A DNA stretch of 29,063 nt from Patescibacteria group bacterium (GTDB lineage Bacteria > Patescibacteriota > Minisyncoccia > Phycocordibacterales > UBA5272): positions 1 to 29,063 of the forward strand of contig JAUPLJ010000001.1 in NCBI GenBank assembly GCA_030837425.1, in the 5' to 3' direction. Below the pieces are notes generated by a model that was not told the DNA's origin, did not search any database, and saw nothing but the letters and a program-made list of their open reading frames with translations. This document shows, piece after piece, positions 13,656 through 22,215 of this stretch. The number at the start of each line of letters is the position of its first letter. Positions within the stretch are counted from its first letter, which is position 1. The position numbers and the translations under genes are program-made.

Positions 13656-13685
13656 AAAAACACCTCGATTTCTCGAGGTGTTTTT
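13656..13685 (+). terminator. terminator after the 45-aa gene
   Basis: A perfect 13-bp stem (13656-13668 with 13673-13685, core CACCTCGA/TCGAGGTG) with a TTTC loop and T-run. Its right arm is also the start of the right direct repeat. Confidence 0.9.
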
Positions 13686-13696
13686 GTTTTAGAAAT
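13677..13696 (+). repeat. 20-bp direct repeat, right copy
   Basis: Exact match to 12817-12836. Here it spans the terminator's right arm and leads into the promoter of the restriction-modification gene. The left copy lacks the matching left arm of the hairpin. Confidence 0.85.
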
Positions 13697-13700
13697 TGAG

Positions 13701-13709
13701 TGGTATAAT
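13701..13709 (+). promoter_or_regulatory. extended -10 of the restriction-modification gene
   Basis: TGGTATAAT ends 13 nt before the ATG at 13723; predicted leader about 7 nt. Confidence 0.6.
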
Positions 13710-13722
13710 AATTAAATTATAT

Positions 13723-16700
13723 ATGGCTTCATTATTTAAAAATAAATTAATAAAAGAAGAATTAAATAATTTTACTATTTCAGATATAAAAAATAAGATT
13801 TATATCTTAAAAAAGTGGGATGAGGCTAGAAAAAGCGGAGAGATTTATAATATTTCAGAGTCAGGGGCAGAACAATCTTTTAATCAAGATATTTTTTGTG
13901 AGGTGCTTGATTATAAAAAATTTCCAAATTCTGATTATACTGTATCTGTAAAAGAAAATACTGAAATCAAAGGAGGGCAAACAGCCGACGCGGCTCTCGG
14001 GTTTCATTTTAATAATGAAAAAGAAATTTCTGTGCAAGTGGTTGTAGAAATAAAAGATGCAAATAAAAATCTTGATAAGCCTCAACAAAGAGCAAATAGT
14101 GAGACTCCAGTACAACAAGGCTTTCGATATAAGTCAGGATTTAGAAATGTAAAATTTGTAATAGTTACAAACTTTTTAGAAATCAGACTTTATCGTGATC
14201 ATCAACTTGATTATGAAAAGTTTGAACTTTCAGATCTTGTAGATTCAAAAGATAATTATTTTAATTTTAGAAAGTTTTATTTTTTGATGTCTGAAGAAAA
14301 TTTAATATCAAAAGTTGGTGAATCAAAAACAGAAAAACTTTTATCAAAAATCAAAATAAATCAAGAAGAAATTACAAAAAAGTTTTATAAAGAATATAAA
14401 GATTTACGATTAATATTGATAAACGACATTAAAGATAATAATGAAAATCTTTCTTTTGATTTTATTATAAAAAAAGCACAAAAATTAATAGACAGATTAG
14501 TTTTTATTTGTTTTTTTGAAGACAGTGGTTTATTGCCAGAAAATAAGTTAAGTGAAGTTATAGAATATGCAGGTAAGCAAGTAGGTCTTTCTAGTTGGAG
14601 TATATTGAAAGATTTTTTTATGGCAGTAGATAAGGGTAGTGAAAGATTGGAAATACCTAATGGTTATAATGGGGAATTATTTAAACAAGATATAGAGCTG
14701 GATAGTTTAAATATCAGTGATAATATTTGTGAAAAATTTGTAAAATTATCACGTTTCAATTTTAATGAAGATCTTTCTGTTAATATTTTAGGTCATATTT
14801 TTGAGCAGTCCATATCTGATCTCGAAAAATTAAAAGCATATAGTGAAAGTGGTGGTGAAATTAAAAAGGACAATATAGAAGAGAAAGTAAATAAAAAAGA
14901 TAGCAAAAGAAAAAAAGACGGCATTTTTTATACTCCAGAATATATTGTGGATTATATTGTGAAAAATAGCTTAGGAAAATATTTAGAAGAAAAAGAAGAA
15001 AGAATATTAGAAAAACATAATATAGAAAGTCAGAAAATAAAACTAGATAAAACCTATAATAAAAAATTACTTGAATGTTACAAAGAATATAAGGAAGTAT
15101 TACAAAATATAAAGGTTGTAGATCCTGCTTGTGGATCAGGAGCATTTCTCGTACGAGTCTATGATTATTTATTGGAAGAAAATCTTAGAGTCAGAAAAAT
15201 CATAAATGATGCAGAAAAACAAATTGATAAAAAGATCGGTGGCTCTCTTTTAGATAATAATGAAATCATAAAAACAGAAATAAAATCTGTTTTGAAAAAT
15301 AATATTTATGGAGTAGATCTCAATGAAGAGTCAGTAGAAATTACCAAGCTTTCTCTTTGGTTAAAGTCTGCCAAGAAAGGCGAGAAGCTCACAACTCTTA
15401 AAGACAATATTAAGTGTGGCAACTCTTTGATAGATGATCCGTTAGTGGCTGGTGACAAAGCTTTTAATTGGCAGTCATCCTTCCCTGAAGTTTTTGTGCA
15501 AGGCGGTTTTGATGTGGTGGTTGGCAATCCACCATATGTCAGGCCTCATAATTTAAACACCAAGGATAAAGAATATTTTTGGGGCAATTATAAGTCATTT
15601 AAAGCAAAGAGTGATCTTTATGCAATTTTTATGGAAAAAGGTATTGAAATCTTATCTAAGAATGGTTTTTTATCTTTTATAACACCACATACTTGGATGT
15701 ATTTAGAAAGTTTCGATGTTATAAGAAATATGTTATATGAAAATGGATTAAATAAGATTATTAAAGCTGATAAAAAAGTTTTTCAAGATGCGCAAGTAGA
15801 TTCTGCTATTTTTATTTTAAATAAAAGTGATGAAAATAAAAATATAGAAATATCTTTGATTGATAAAGATGGGGTAGAATGTTTTGAAAAAAGTATTTTT
15901 ATAAAAGATATTCTACCAAATAAGGTATTAAGTATAAATAATATAGCTGGGGGATTAGTTGAAAAGATAGAAAGTAATTCTGTTCATCTTAGTGAGATAG
16001 TAAAATTTAATTATGGATTAAAGACAGCCGATGATGAAAAGTTTTTGACTTTCAAACCAACAAATGATTTAAGGTATAAAAAGTTATTAAGAAGGGGTGA
16101 TTTTGATAGATATGTGACAGAATATAAAAATGAATATGTGTTGTATGATCCAGAGTTAATGAGAAAAAATAAAAATACAGCAAGACCTGGAGATAAAGAA
16201 AGATTTGAAAATATAAAAATGATAGTTATGGATATTGCCACAAAGTTGAAAGCCACAATAGATGAAGAGGGGTATTATGTAAAGGACGCATTGTTACTCT
16301 CTACTAAGGATAAAGATACTATGTATTTTTATTTATCTATATTAAATAGTAAATTATTAAATTTTTATTATTCAAACAAATATAAAGTTATAAGTGTTGC
16401 AAAAAATGCTATTTTAGATTTACCATTTCCAACAAACATTGATCAAAAGTCCCAACAACCTTTTGTTGAAAAAGCTGACGAAATACTAAAATTAAATAAA
16501 GAATATCACGAAGAATTAAAAAGTATCTTAGACTTTTTGAAAAGCGAATTTAGGTTAGAAAAAATAAATAATAAACTTGAAAAGTTTTATAATATCTCTT
16601 TTGAAGATTTTTATAAATCAGTAAAGACAAAAAATATTGAGTGGGGGATAGATAAAAAAGAAGAATGGTATAAATGGTTTTCTCAAAAACAAAAAAGTAT

Positions 16701-16809
16701 TTTAGATAAGAAAAATAAAATTGATGAGACGGATAGGGAGATAGATAGCATGGTTTATGTACTTTATGGATTAACAGAAGAAGAAATTAAGATCGTTGAA
16801 AATAAATAA
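13723..16809 (+). CDS. Type IIG-like restriction enzyme/N6-adenine methyltransferase
   Basis: This 1028-residue single chain combines cleavage, methylation and target recognition. The N-terminal region holds a PD-(D/E)XK-type nuclease: D89 in TADAALGF and E109-I-K111 in VVVEIKDA, followed by QQGFRYKSGFRNVKFVIVTN. The gamma-class methyltransferase domain begins with GIFYTPEYIVDYIVKNSLG, has SAM motif I VVDPACGSGAFL (DPACGSG at 467-473) and catalytic motif NPPY at 602-605. The C-terminal part with YYSNKYKVISVAKNAILDLP resembles TaqI/Eco57I-type recognition domains. I use the ATG at 13723; a TTG at 13696 would lie upstream of the promoter's -10. The next gene begins 3 nt after the stop. Low GC and nearby repeats suggest an acquired unit. 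Confidence 0.93.
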   Translation: MASLFKNKLIKEELNNFTISDIKNKIYILKKWDEARKSGEIYNISESGAEQSFNQDIFCEVLDYKKFPNSDYTVSVKENTEIKGGQTADAALGFHFNNEKEISVQVVVEIKDANKNLDKPQQRANSETPVQQGFRYKSGFRNVKFVIVTNFLEIRLYRDHQLDYEKFELSDLVDSKDNYFNFRKFYFLMSEENLISKVGESKTEKLLSKIKINQEEITKKFYKEYKDLRLILINDIKDNNENLSFDFIIKKAQKLIDRLVFICFFEDSGLLPENKLSEVIEYAGKQVGLSSWSILKDFFMAVDKGSERLEIPNGYNGELFKQDIELDSLNISDNICEKFVKLSRFNFNEDLSVNILGHIFEQSISDLEKLKAYSESGGEIKKDNIEEKVNKKDSKRKKDGIFYTPEYIVDYIVKNSLGKYLEEKEERILEKHNIESQKIKLDKTYNKKLLECYKEYKEVLQNIKVVDPACGSGAFLVRVYDYLLEENLRVRKIINDAEKQIDKKIGGSLLDNNEIIKTEIKSVLKNNIYGVDLNEESVEITKLSLWLKSAKKGEKLTTLKDNIKCGNSLIDDPLVAGDKAFNWQSSFPEVFVQGGFDVVVGNPPYVRPHNLNTKDKEYFWGNYKSFKAKSDLYAIFMEKGIEILSKNGFLSFITPHTWMYLESFDVIRNMLYENGLNKIIKADKKVFQDAQVDSAIFILNKSDENKNIEISLIDKDGVECFEKSIFIKDILPNKVLSINNIAGGLVEKIESNSVHLSEIVKFNYGLKTADDEKFLTFKPTNDLRYKKLLRRGDFDRYVTEYKNEYVLYDPELMRKNKNTARPGDKERFENIKMIVMDIATKLKATIDEEGYYVKDALLLSTKDKDTMYFYLSILNSKLLNFYYSNKYKVISVAKNAILDLPFPTNIDQKSQQPFVEKADEILKLNKEYHEELKSILDFLKSEFRLEKINNKLEKFYNISFEDFYKSVKTKNIEWGIDKKEEWYKWFSQKQKSILDKKNKIDETDREIDSMVYVLYGLTEEEIKIVENK

Positions 16810-16812
16810 AAT

Positions 16813-17451
16813 ATGAACCACGATATTATTTCAAAGCAAATATCAAAAAAATTAAATAATATCTCTGATAATATATTAAAACCTTCTCTTAATTTTGGTG
16901 AATATAATAAAAATGAGGATCTTAAAAATTCTGTTGCGGCTTTAATTTTAAAAAAGATAAATTCTCTAATAATATCTATAAATAATTCACTTCAATTAAA
17001 AGATCATTTTTTAAGTACTTATTTGTATAGATATATTTATGAATTGCATTTAAAAATAGCTTTTATTTATATTGATAAAAAGAAAATAAATAACAGATTA
17101 AACCTATTTCTTTATAAAGATAGATTATCAATAAGAAATTGTTATGATCAGCTAAGATACAATTATAAATATAATTTTCTTATTTTAGATCATAATGCCC
17201 ATTATGAAAAGTTAAGTCACATGATTCATCCTAATATAGAAAGTATAAATATGCATAGATGGACCGAAGAAGAAGGGTTTGAATTTATTTTTACAAATAC
17301 ATTATTATCTATTATACTTATCAGACAATTATTATTTATTTTACACAATAATGATCTTTGGAAATTAAAAGAAAATTTAAATTTTAAGGAATTAGATTTA
17401 ATAATTAATCAAATTAATGTTTTATCTCAAAATATAGAAATAAAAAACTAA
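16813..17451 (+). CDS. hypothetical protein, 212 aa, linked to the R-M gene
   Basis: I do not firmly recognise this protein. It is Asn/Ile/Lys-rich and very AT-rich in codon use. The central stretch TYLYRYIYELHLKIAFIYID and the later YEKLSHMIHPNIESINMHRW recall the DUF5677-type helical proteins with a conserved R..E and S..vHp pattern; this is a weak resemblance by eye. A hydrophobic run TNTLLSIILIRQLLFILH near residues 160-177 may be buried or membrane-associated. It starts 3 nt after the restriction-modification stop codon, so it is translated from the same message and may modulate or accompany that system. No plus-strand T-run follows, so its terminator is unclear. Confidence 0.72.
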   Translation: MNHDIISKQISKKLNNISDNILKPSLNFGEYNKNEDLKNSVAALILKKINSLIISINNSLQLKDHFLSTYLYRYIYELHLKIAFIYIDKKKINNRLNLFLYKDRLSIRNCYDQLRYNYKYNFLILDHNAHYEKLSHMIHPNIESINMHRWTEEEGFEFIFTNTLLSIILIRQLLFILHNNDLWKLKENLNFKELDLIINQINVLSQNIEIKN

Positions 17452-17476
17452 CTTCTATATATTATGTAGAAGTTAG
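17442..17476 (-). terminator. terminator of the 30-aa minus-strand gene
   Basis: A perfect 10-bp stem (17448-17457 with 17467-17476, core CTAACTTCTA/TAGAAGTTAG) has a 9-nt loop. On the minus strand it is followed by six T (plus A-run 17442-17447), which fixes its direction. Confidence 0.75.
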
Positions 17477-17488
17477 TAAAAAATAATT

Positions 17489-17581
17489 TTATTTTTTAGT
17501 TTTTATTGTGGTATTTGGGTGCTTTTTAGCATAAGATTCTGTTGTATATGTTCCGTCATCAGCCCTTCTGTATTTTGCCAT
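17489..17581 (-). CDS. 30-aa basic small protein
   Basis: The product begins MAKYRRADDGTYTTESYAKK and continues HPNTT, ending in Lys residues. Short proteins of the form MAKYR.adxGxyvsk.YA.kHP.TTV. recur in phages, plasmids and diverse bacteria, usually without annotation; I recall the pattern but have not searched. It is a full unit on the minus strand: an ATGACA-17 bp-TAAAAT promoter at 17658-17686, a leader with a 7-bp hairpin, and a terminator 13 nt after the stop. It sits between the restriction-modification operon and the helicase-nuclease gene. Function unknown. Confidence 0.7.
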   Translation of the reverse strand: MAKYRRADDGTYTTESYAKKHPNTTIKTKK

Positions 17582-17631
17582 AATAAATTTAATTATTTTA
17601 TCTTTATTAAAACGACAAGATAATGAATTCG

Positions 17632-17650
17632 TCTAATATTTTGTATTAGA
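17632..17650 (-). promoter_or_regulatory. hairpin in the leader of the 30-aa gene
   Basis: A perfect TCTAATA/TATTAGA stem (7 bp, 5-nt loop) lies at the very 5' end of the predicted transcript. It could stabilise the message or control translation. Confidence 0.4.
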
Positions 17651-17657
17651 TATAATA

Positions 17658-17686
17658 ATTTTATCAAAGTTTTTATTAATTGTCAT
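17658..17686 (-). promoter_or_regulatory. promoter of the 30-aa gene
   Basis: On the minus strand ATGACA (17681-17686), 17 bp, TAAAAT (17658-17663) preceded by TGA as an extended -10. Leader of about 70 nt. Confidence 0.6.
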
Positions 17687-17735
17687 ACTATAAATAGTAT
17701 TGTATTATAGATAGAAAAAGTGGATAACTTAATGC

Positions 17736-17741
17736 TATAAT
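17736..17741 (+). promoter_or_regulatory. -10 box of the helicase-nuclease gene (leaderless)
   Basis: TATAAT ends exactly 6 nt before the ATG at 17748. The same spacing is seen at dnaX. No clear -35. Confidence 0.55.
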
Positions 17742-17747
17742 TCATCC

Positions 17748-20700
17748 ATGACCAAAGAACTTTTGGAGCAAAATCAAATTTTTGAAGAGAGATTGAATAA
17801 GCTAAATAAAGCCCAAAGAGAAGCTGTGGATGCTCTGGATGGGCCTGTGATAGTTGTCGCGGGGCCAGGAAGCGGAAAAACAGAATTATTAGCACTCCGC
17901 ATCGCAAACATAATCTACAAAGGCCTCGCAAAGCCAGATGAGATATTATGCCTGACATTCACCGAGAGCGCGACTAAAAACATGCTGGAGAGGCTCACAA
18001 AGATCATAGGCTCGACAGCTTATAAAGTACCCATTTTTACCTTTCATGCATTTTGTACAGAGATCATTTCAAAATATCCTGAGCACTTTTTTGATGCGCA
18101 TAGATTTGAGCCAATTGCAGAATTAAAGCAAAATGAAATACTCGAATCTATTTTTAAAAATTTGAGATATGGAAATCCTCTATATGGACATCATGAAGAG
18201 AGAGGCTATGCGTATTTTAATGATGTGAAGACGAGAATTCAAAATTTTAAAGAAGCAGGCCTATCACCTAGGGAAGTAAAAGAAAAATTAGAAAAGAATA
18301 GGCGTGAACTCACAATATTAAAGCCAATATTAGAAAAAGTCCCAGAAAATCTTCGCGCAAAAGGAGCAAAAGAAGAATTTCTGGCTTTACAAGATGATTT
18401 TGCAAAAAGTGGCACAGAAGTTGGTAAAGCCTATGCAATATATCTCTCCAAGGAAATCGAAGATGAAAATTTAAGCAAAGCAAAGCTAAAACTTTTTGAG
18501 AAAGATGAAGACGATAAATTTATCTTTAAAGAAGAAAAATATCTCGATAAACTTTTTGCCACTTGTGACATTTATGAAGAATATCAAGCATGTCTGCAGA
18601 GATTAGGATTTTTTGATTTTAATGACATGATCATCTATGTGAGAGATAGATTAATAAACAATCACACATTGCGTGCAGAGATTGAGGAGACATATCAATA
18701 TATTTTGATTGATGAATTTCAAGATACAAATTTGGCACAGATAAAATTAGTAGAGTCTATTACAAATAACCCTGTACTTGAGGGACGCGCAAATGTCTTT
18801 GCTGTGGGTGATGATGATCAATCTATTTTTAAATTTCAAGGGGCAGAATTAAATAACATTTTTAATTTTCAAAATATGTATCGCGAGGTGAAGTTTATCG
18901 TGCTCACTGAGAATTATAGATCTACTCAAAAGGTCCTCGATTTTGCAAAATCACTGATCGAAAAAGCAGATGAAAGATTGGTAAATAAAAATAAAAATCT
19001 ATTAAAAGAATTAGTCGCAAGGAATAGTGATATAAAAGATGGAGAAATATTTATAAATTCATTTGATGCACGCGAGAAAGAATATTTATTTGTAGCAAAA
19101 GAAATTAAAAATCTACTTGATAAAAATGTCGATCCAAAAGAGATAGCAATAATTTCTAGAAAGCATGCAAACTTGCAAGAGATTCTTCCTTATCTTGATA
19201 ATGAAAATATCCCTTACAATTATGAAAGAAAAGAGTCTGTCTTTGAGCAGAGGCATATCGAGCCACTTATAAAGATCTGTAAATTTTTAGAAACTGTCGC
19301 AGATCAAAAGGGTGAAGAGGGAGACGAGCTTCTTCCAGAGATTTTGTCTTATGAATTTTTTGATATTGATAGATTTTCTATATGGGAAATCTCTCGTGAT
19401 GCATATGAAGAAAAGAAGACTTGGCTCTCTGTGATGAAAGATTCCAAAAATGAGCGTGTAGCTGAGCTTGCGAAGTTTTTCATAGAGCTTGGAATTCTTT
19501 CAAAGACTATCTCACTTGAGATTATTTTAGATATATTAATCGGAAGTAAAGATTTAGAATTATCAACTGATGAAAATGAAGACGAATATTTTAATAATTC
19601 TATACCAAAATTAAAAAGTAAATTTGTCTCAAATTATAAAAACTTTTATTTTGGAGAAAGTGCAATAAGGGGAGACCTCGCATCATATATCCATTTCCTT
19701 TCAAGTCTGCGTGTGTTTATTTATTCATTGCGTGAGTTTAAAAAAGGTGAAAAGCTACTAGTCGGAGATCTTTCAACATTCATTGAGCTTCATAAAAATT
19801 ATAATGTAGCATTACTAAACAAGACAAGCTTCGTGGGTGATAGAGCCGCAATAAATCTGATGACTAGCCACAAAGCAAAAGGTTTAGAATTTGAATATGT
19901 ATTTTTAATTTCTGCTGATGAAAGCATTTGGAAGAGCAAAGGTTTTGCAAACAAAGTGCCGCTTCCGATGAATATGCCTTATTCGAGGATGTCTGACAAT
20001 GAGGATGATTTTCTCCGACTATTTTTCGTAGGAGCCACTCGCGCAAAGCACACTATTTATATTACAAATAGCGACGAGATACTTTCTTTCTTAGCAGACT
20101 TTAAAGAAATAAATTCTAAAAATGTAGAGATAGAAAATCTGGATCTTAAAAATGGATTAAAGATTTACAATATTCCACCATTTGCAAAAAGTGAAAAAGC
20201 TTTGCTCGAGAAAATTTTAGAAGATTATAAACTCTCTCCAACTCATTTAAATAATTTTTTGGATATCACAAAAGGTGGACCAAAATTATTTTTAGAGCAA
20301 AATCTTCTCCTGTTTCCCCAAGCAAAATCACCAAGCGCTGTATATGGATCAGCACTTCACAAATCTATTGAAGAAATGTATGTACTTTCAAAAAGAGATG
20401 GTAAAGCACCAAATGTAAAAACAATAAAAGATATTTTTAAGCGTGAAATCGAAAAAGCTAGACTCTTAAAAGAAGATGAGACGGATCTAGTATCAAAAGG
20501 CGAAGAGCATCTTGAAAATTTTTATAAATTAAAGCAGAGTGAAGTACTCAAAGAAGCGAAAAATTCTAAAACAGAAGTTGATTTTAAAAATGAAGGAATT
20601 ATTTTAGATGGCGCAGAATTTAAAGGAAAGATAGACAGAGTTTTGTTGAATGGGGAGGAAATAAAAGTGATTGATCTTAAATCTGGAAAAGCTTTTAAAG

Positions 20701-21077
20701 ATTTTGAAATAAAGAAAGCAAAAAAAGAAGATGCCAAAAATGGTGACTGGGAAAATATCAAAAAACATAATTATCGCCATCAATTAATGTTTTATAAAAT
20801 CCTTCTTGAAAACAGTAGAAGTTTCAAAAATAAAAAAGTGAATATTGGTAAACTATGCTTTATCGATGATGAGAATATTTTAGAATTAAATTTAAATTTT
20901 GAGAGCGATATTACAAAAGAGGAGTGGATGGATTTTGAAAAACTAATAATAAGAGTCTATAAAATAATTAAAAATATCGACGAGCTTCAAAAAATAGATA
21001 TTTCAAAATATGAAAAAAATATAAATGGAATATTAGAATTTGAAAGAGACTTGATAGATGGTAAAATATATGAGTAA
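17748..21077 (+). CDS. UvrD-family helicase with C-terminal RecB-type nuclease (AddA-like)
   Basis: This 1109-residue protein has all UvrD/RecB helicase motifs. Walker A is GPGSGKT (39-45), then LTFTESATKNMLERL (Ia), ILIDEFQDTNLAQ with D322/E323 (II), VGDDDQSIFKFQGA near 353-366 (III), LTENYRST (IV), INLMTSHKAKGLEFEYVFL (V) and FVGATRAK near 760-767 (VI). A PD-(D/E)XK nuclease of RecB type follows: YGSALHKSIEEMY, D963 in GKIDRV, D976-L-K978 in VIDLKSG, and Q1012 in HRQLMFYK order. Helicase plus nuclease in one chain fits AddA-like end processing or related repair. A separate nuclease gene with cysteines follows after a terminator-like hairpin. Predicted leaderless start. Confidence 0.93.
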   Translation: MTKELLEQNQIFEERLNKLNKAQREAVDALDGPVIVVAGPGSGKTELLALRIANIIYKGLAKPDEILCLTFTESATKNMLERLTKIIGSTAYKVPIFTFHAFCTEIISKYPEHFFDAHRFEPIAELKQNEILESIFKNLRYGNPLYGHHEERGYAYFNDVKTRIQNFKEAGLSPREVKEKLEKNRRELTILKPILEKVPENLRAKGAKEEFLALQDDFAKSGTEVGKAYAIYLSKEIEDENLSKAKLKLFEKDEDDKFIFKEEKYLDKLFATCDIYEEYQACLQRLGFFDFNDMIIYVRDRLINNHTLRAEIEETYQYILIDEFQDTNLAQIKLVESITNNPVLEGRANVFAVGDDDQSIFKFQGAELNNIFNFQNMYREVKFIVLTENYRSTQKVLDFAKSLIEKADERLVNKNKNLLKELVARNSDIKDGEIFINSFDAREKEYLFVAKEIKNLLDKNVDPKEIAIISRKHANLQEILPYLDNENIPYNYERKESVFEQRHIEPLIKICKFLETVADQKGEEGDELLPEILSYEFFDIDRFSIWEISRDAYEEKKTWLSVMKDSKNERVAELAKFFIELGILSKTISLEIILDILIGSKDLELSTDENEDEYFNNSIPKLKSKFVSNYKNFYFGESAIRGDLASYIHFLSSLRVFIYSLREFKKGEKLLVGDLSTFIELHKNYNVALLNKTSFVGDRAAINLMTSHKAKGLEFEYVFLISADESIWKSKGFANKVPLPMNMPYSRMSDNEDDFLRLFFVGATRAKHTIYITNSDEILSFLADFKEINSKNVEIENLDLKNGLKIYNIPPFAKSEKALLEKILEDYKLSPTHLNNFLDITKGGPKLFLEQNLLLFPQAKSPSAVYGSALHKSIEEMYVLSKRDGKAPNVKTIKDIFKREIEKARLLKEDETDLVSKGEEHLENFYKLKQSEVLKEAKNSKTEVDFKNEGIILDGAEFKGKIDRVLLNGEEIKVIDLKSGKAFKDFEIKKAKKEDAKNGDWENIKKHNYRHQLMFYKILLENSRSFKNKKVNIGKLCFIDDENILELNLNFESDITKEEWMDFEKLIIRVYKIIKNIDELQKIDISKYEKNINGILEFERDLIDGKIYE

Positions 21078-21093
21078 TAATAAAAATAAAAAA

Positions 21094-21148
21094 TATTTTC
21101 TTTCGCAAACCCCGCAAGCGAAAGTTCAAGAAAATACATTTTATTTTT
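21094..21148 (+). terminator. likely terminator after the helicase-nuclease gene
   Basis: TTTCGC/GCGAAA (21101-21106 with 21118-21123) and TATTTTC/GAAAATA (21094-21100 with 21130-21136) form two stacked stems separated by a 6-nt bulge, followed by T-rich sequence. Read-through into the next gene remains possible. Confidence 0.55.
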
Positions 21149-21176
21149 AAACAATTAAATCATTAAACGCAAAATT

Positions 21177-22166
21177 ATGCCAGATAAATACAAATCAGTT
21201 TGGATATCACATTCTTCTATTCGAGATTTTTTGTCATGCGGTAGGCTTTATTATTTGAAGAATATGTTTAAGGATCCCATTTCAAAAAGAAAAATAAATA
21301 TCGCTTCGCCACATCTAACACTTGGCATCGCAATACACAAAGTGATTGAAGATTTAAAGAAAATAAAGAGCGATGAAAGAGAAAAAGATATCAAAGAAAA
21401 TCTTTTAAACAATTTTGAAAAAGAATGGAGTAAATATAATGGGAAAAAAGGTGGATTTGAAACTGAAGAAGAAGAAAAAAGTTTTTATCTGCGTGGTGAA
21501 GAAATGCTTCAGAAGATAATAGACAATCCTAAGATTTTATTAAATAAAATTATCCCACAAGATTATTTTTATAAAGGAGATATGGTGCCAAATTATTATT
21601 TATCAGAAGATGAAAATATAGTCCTTTGTGGAAGTGTAGATTGGATAGAATATTTAGAAAATGGCTCAATAAGAATTGTTGATTTTAAGACTGGGAGAAA
21701 TGATGAAGATGATGATTCATTTCAGCTTCCTATTTATTATTTACTCATTTCAAATCTAATGAAGCAAAATAGTAAGAAGATTTATGAGATATCGGAAGCG
21801 GCTTATTGGTATTTGGATCAGGATAACAAAAAAGAGAATAGTGAGCATGAAGAATTTCATCTCATTCAAATAGATCAAAAGAAATTGGAAAATATACATG
21901 AGACTGAAAAGAAAATCTTAGAGCTTGGTGTACAAATTAAAAATTTTCGTGAGAAGGGAGATTATGTTTGCAAAAATGAGGGTGGGGCAGGTGAAGGATG
22001 TAGAAGCTGTAAAGATTTTGAAAGAGTCTTTAAATTTATTCAAAATAGAAAAAATAATTTTGGAGAAACAAAAGTGATAGATCTCGATCTAGAAGGGGAT
22101 GATTTAGGAAATATAGAATATCTTGGTGTCTCAGATTATAATCATGACATGTATTTTGTAAAATAA
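21177..22166 (+). CDS. PD-(D/E)XK nuclease with candidate Fe-S cluster (AddB/Cas4-like)
   Basis: This 329-residue protein is a stand-alone RecB/Cas4-type nuclease. An early SHSSIRDFLSCGRLYYLKN gives C21, the first cysteine in the AddB/Cas4 layout. LGIAIHKVIEDL carries the conserved His. The active site follows as D155 in GSVDWI, D169-F-K171 in VDFKTGR, and Q183 in the QLPIYYLL helix. Three further cysteines, C265, C275 and C278, lie near the C-terminus in a KNEGG..EGCRSCKDF context. One N-terminal plus three C-terminal cysteines is the classic iron-sulfur arrangement; the C265-x9-C275 gap differs from the common Cx2C..Cx5C pattern. Following a helicase-nuclease gene, it may act as its partner. 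Confidence 0.88.
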   Translation: MPDKYKSVWISHSSIRDFLSCGRLYYLKNMFKDPISKRKINIASPHLTLGIAIHKVIEDLKKIKSDEREKDIKENLLNNFEKEWSKYNGKKGGFETEEEEKSFYLRGEEMLQKIIDNPKILLNKIIPQDYFYKGDMVPNYYLSEDENIVLCGSVDWIEYLENGSIRIVDFKTGRNDEDDDSFQLPIYYLLISNLMKQNSKKIYEISEAAYWYLDQDNKKENSEHEEFHLIQIDQKKLENIHETEKKILELGVQIKNFREKGDYVCKNEGGAGEGCRSCKDFERVFKFIQNRKNNFGETKVIDLDLEGDDLGNIEYLGVSDYNHDMYFVK

Positions 22167-22203
22167 AAAGCTTAATATTTTCATACTAAGCTTTAAAGTT
22201 TTT
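22167..22203. terminator. bidirectional terminator
   Basis: An 8-bp stem AAAGCTTA/TAAGCTTT (22167-22174 with 22187-22194) with a 12-nt loop. T-rich runs lie on both sides, so it can serve the nuclease gene and the convergent membrane-protein gene. Confidence 0.65.
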
Positions 22204-22215
22204 CAAATTTTGGAT

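Noticed and set aside
12802..13696. Insertion sequence or integron-type cassette
   Set aside because: No transposase, integrase or terminal inverted repeats are present; only the 20-bp direct repeats support a mobile origin.
13696..13722. TTG start at 13696 adding nine residues to the restriction-modification protein
   Set aside because: The TTG precedes the extended -10 TGGTATAAT (13701-13709) that should drive this gene, so it would not be in the message. The ATG at 13723 fits.
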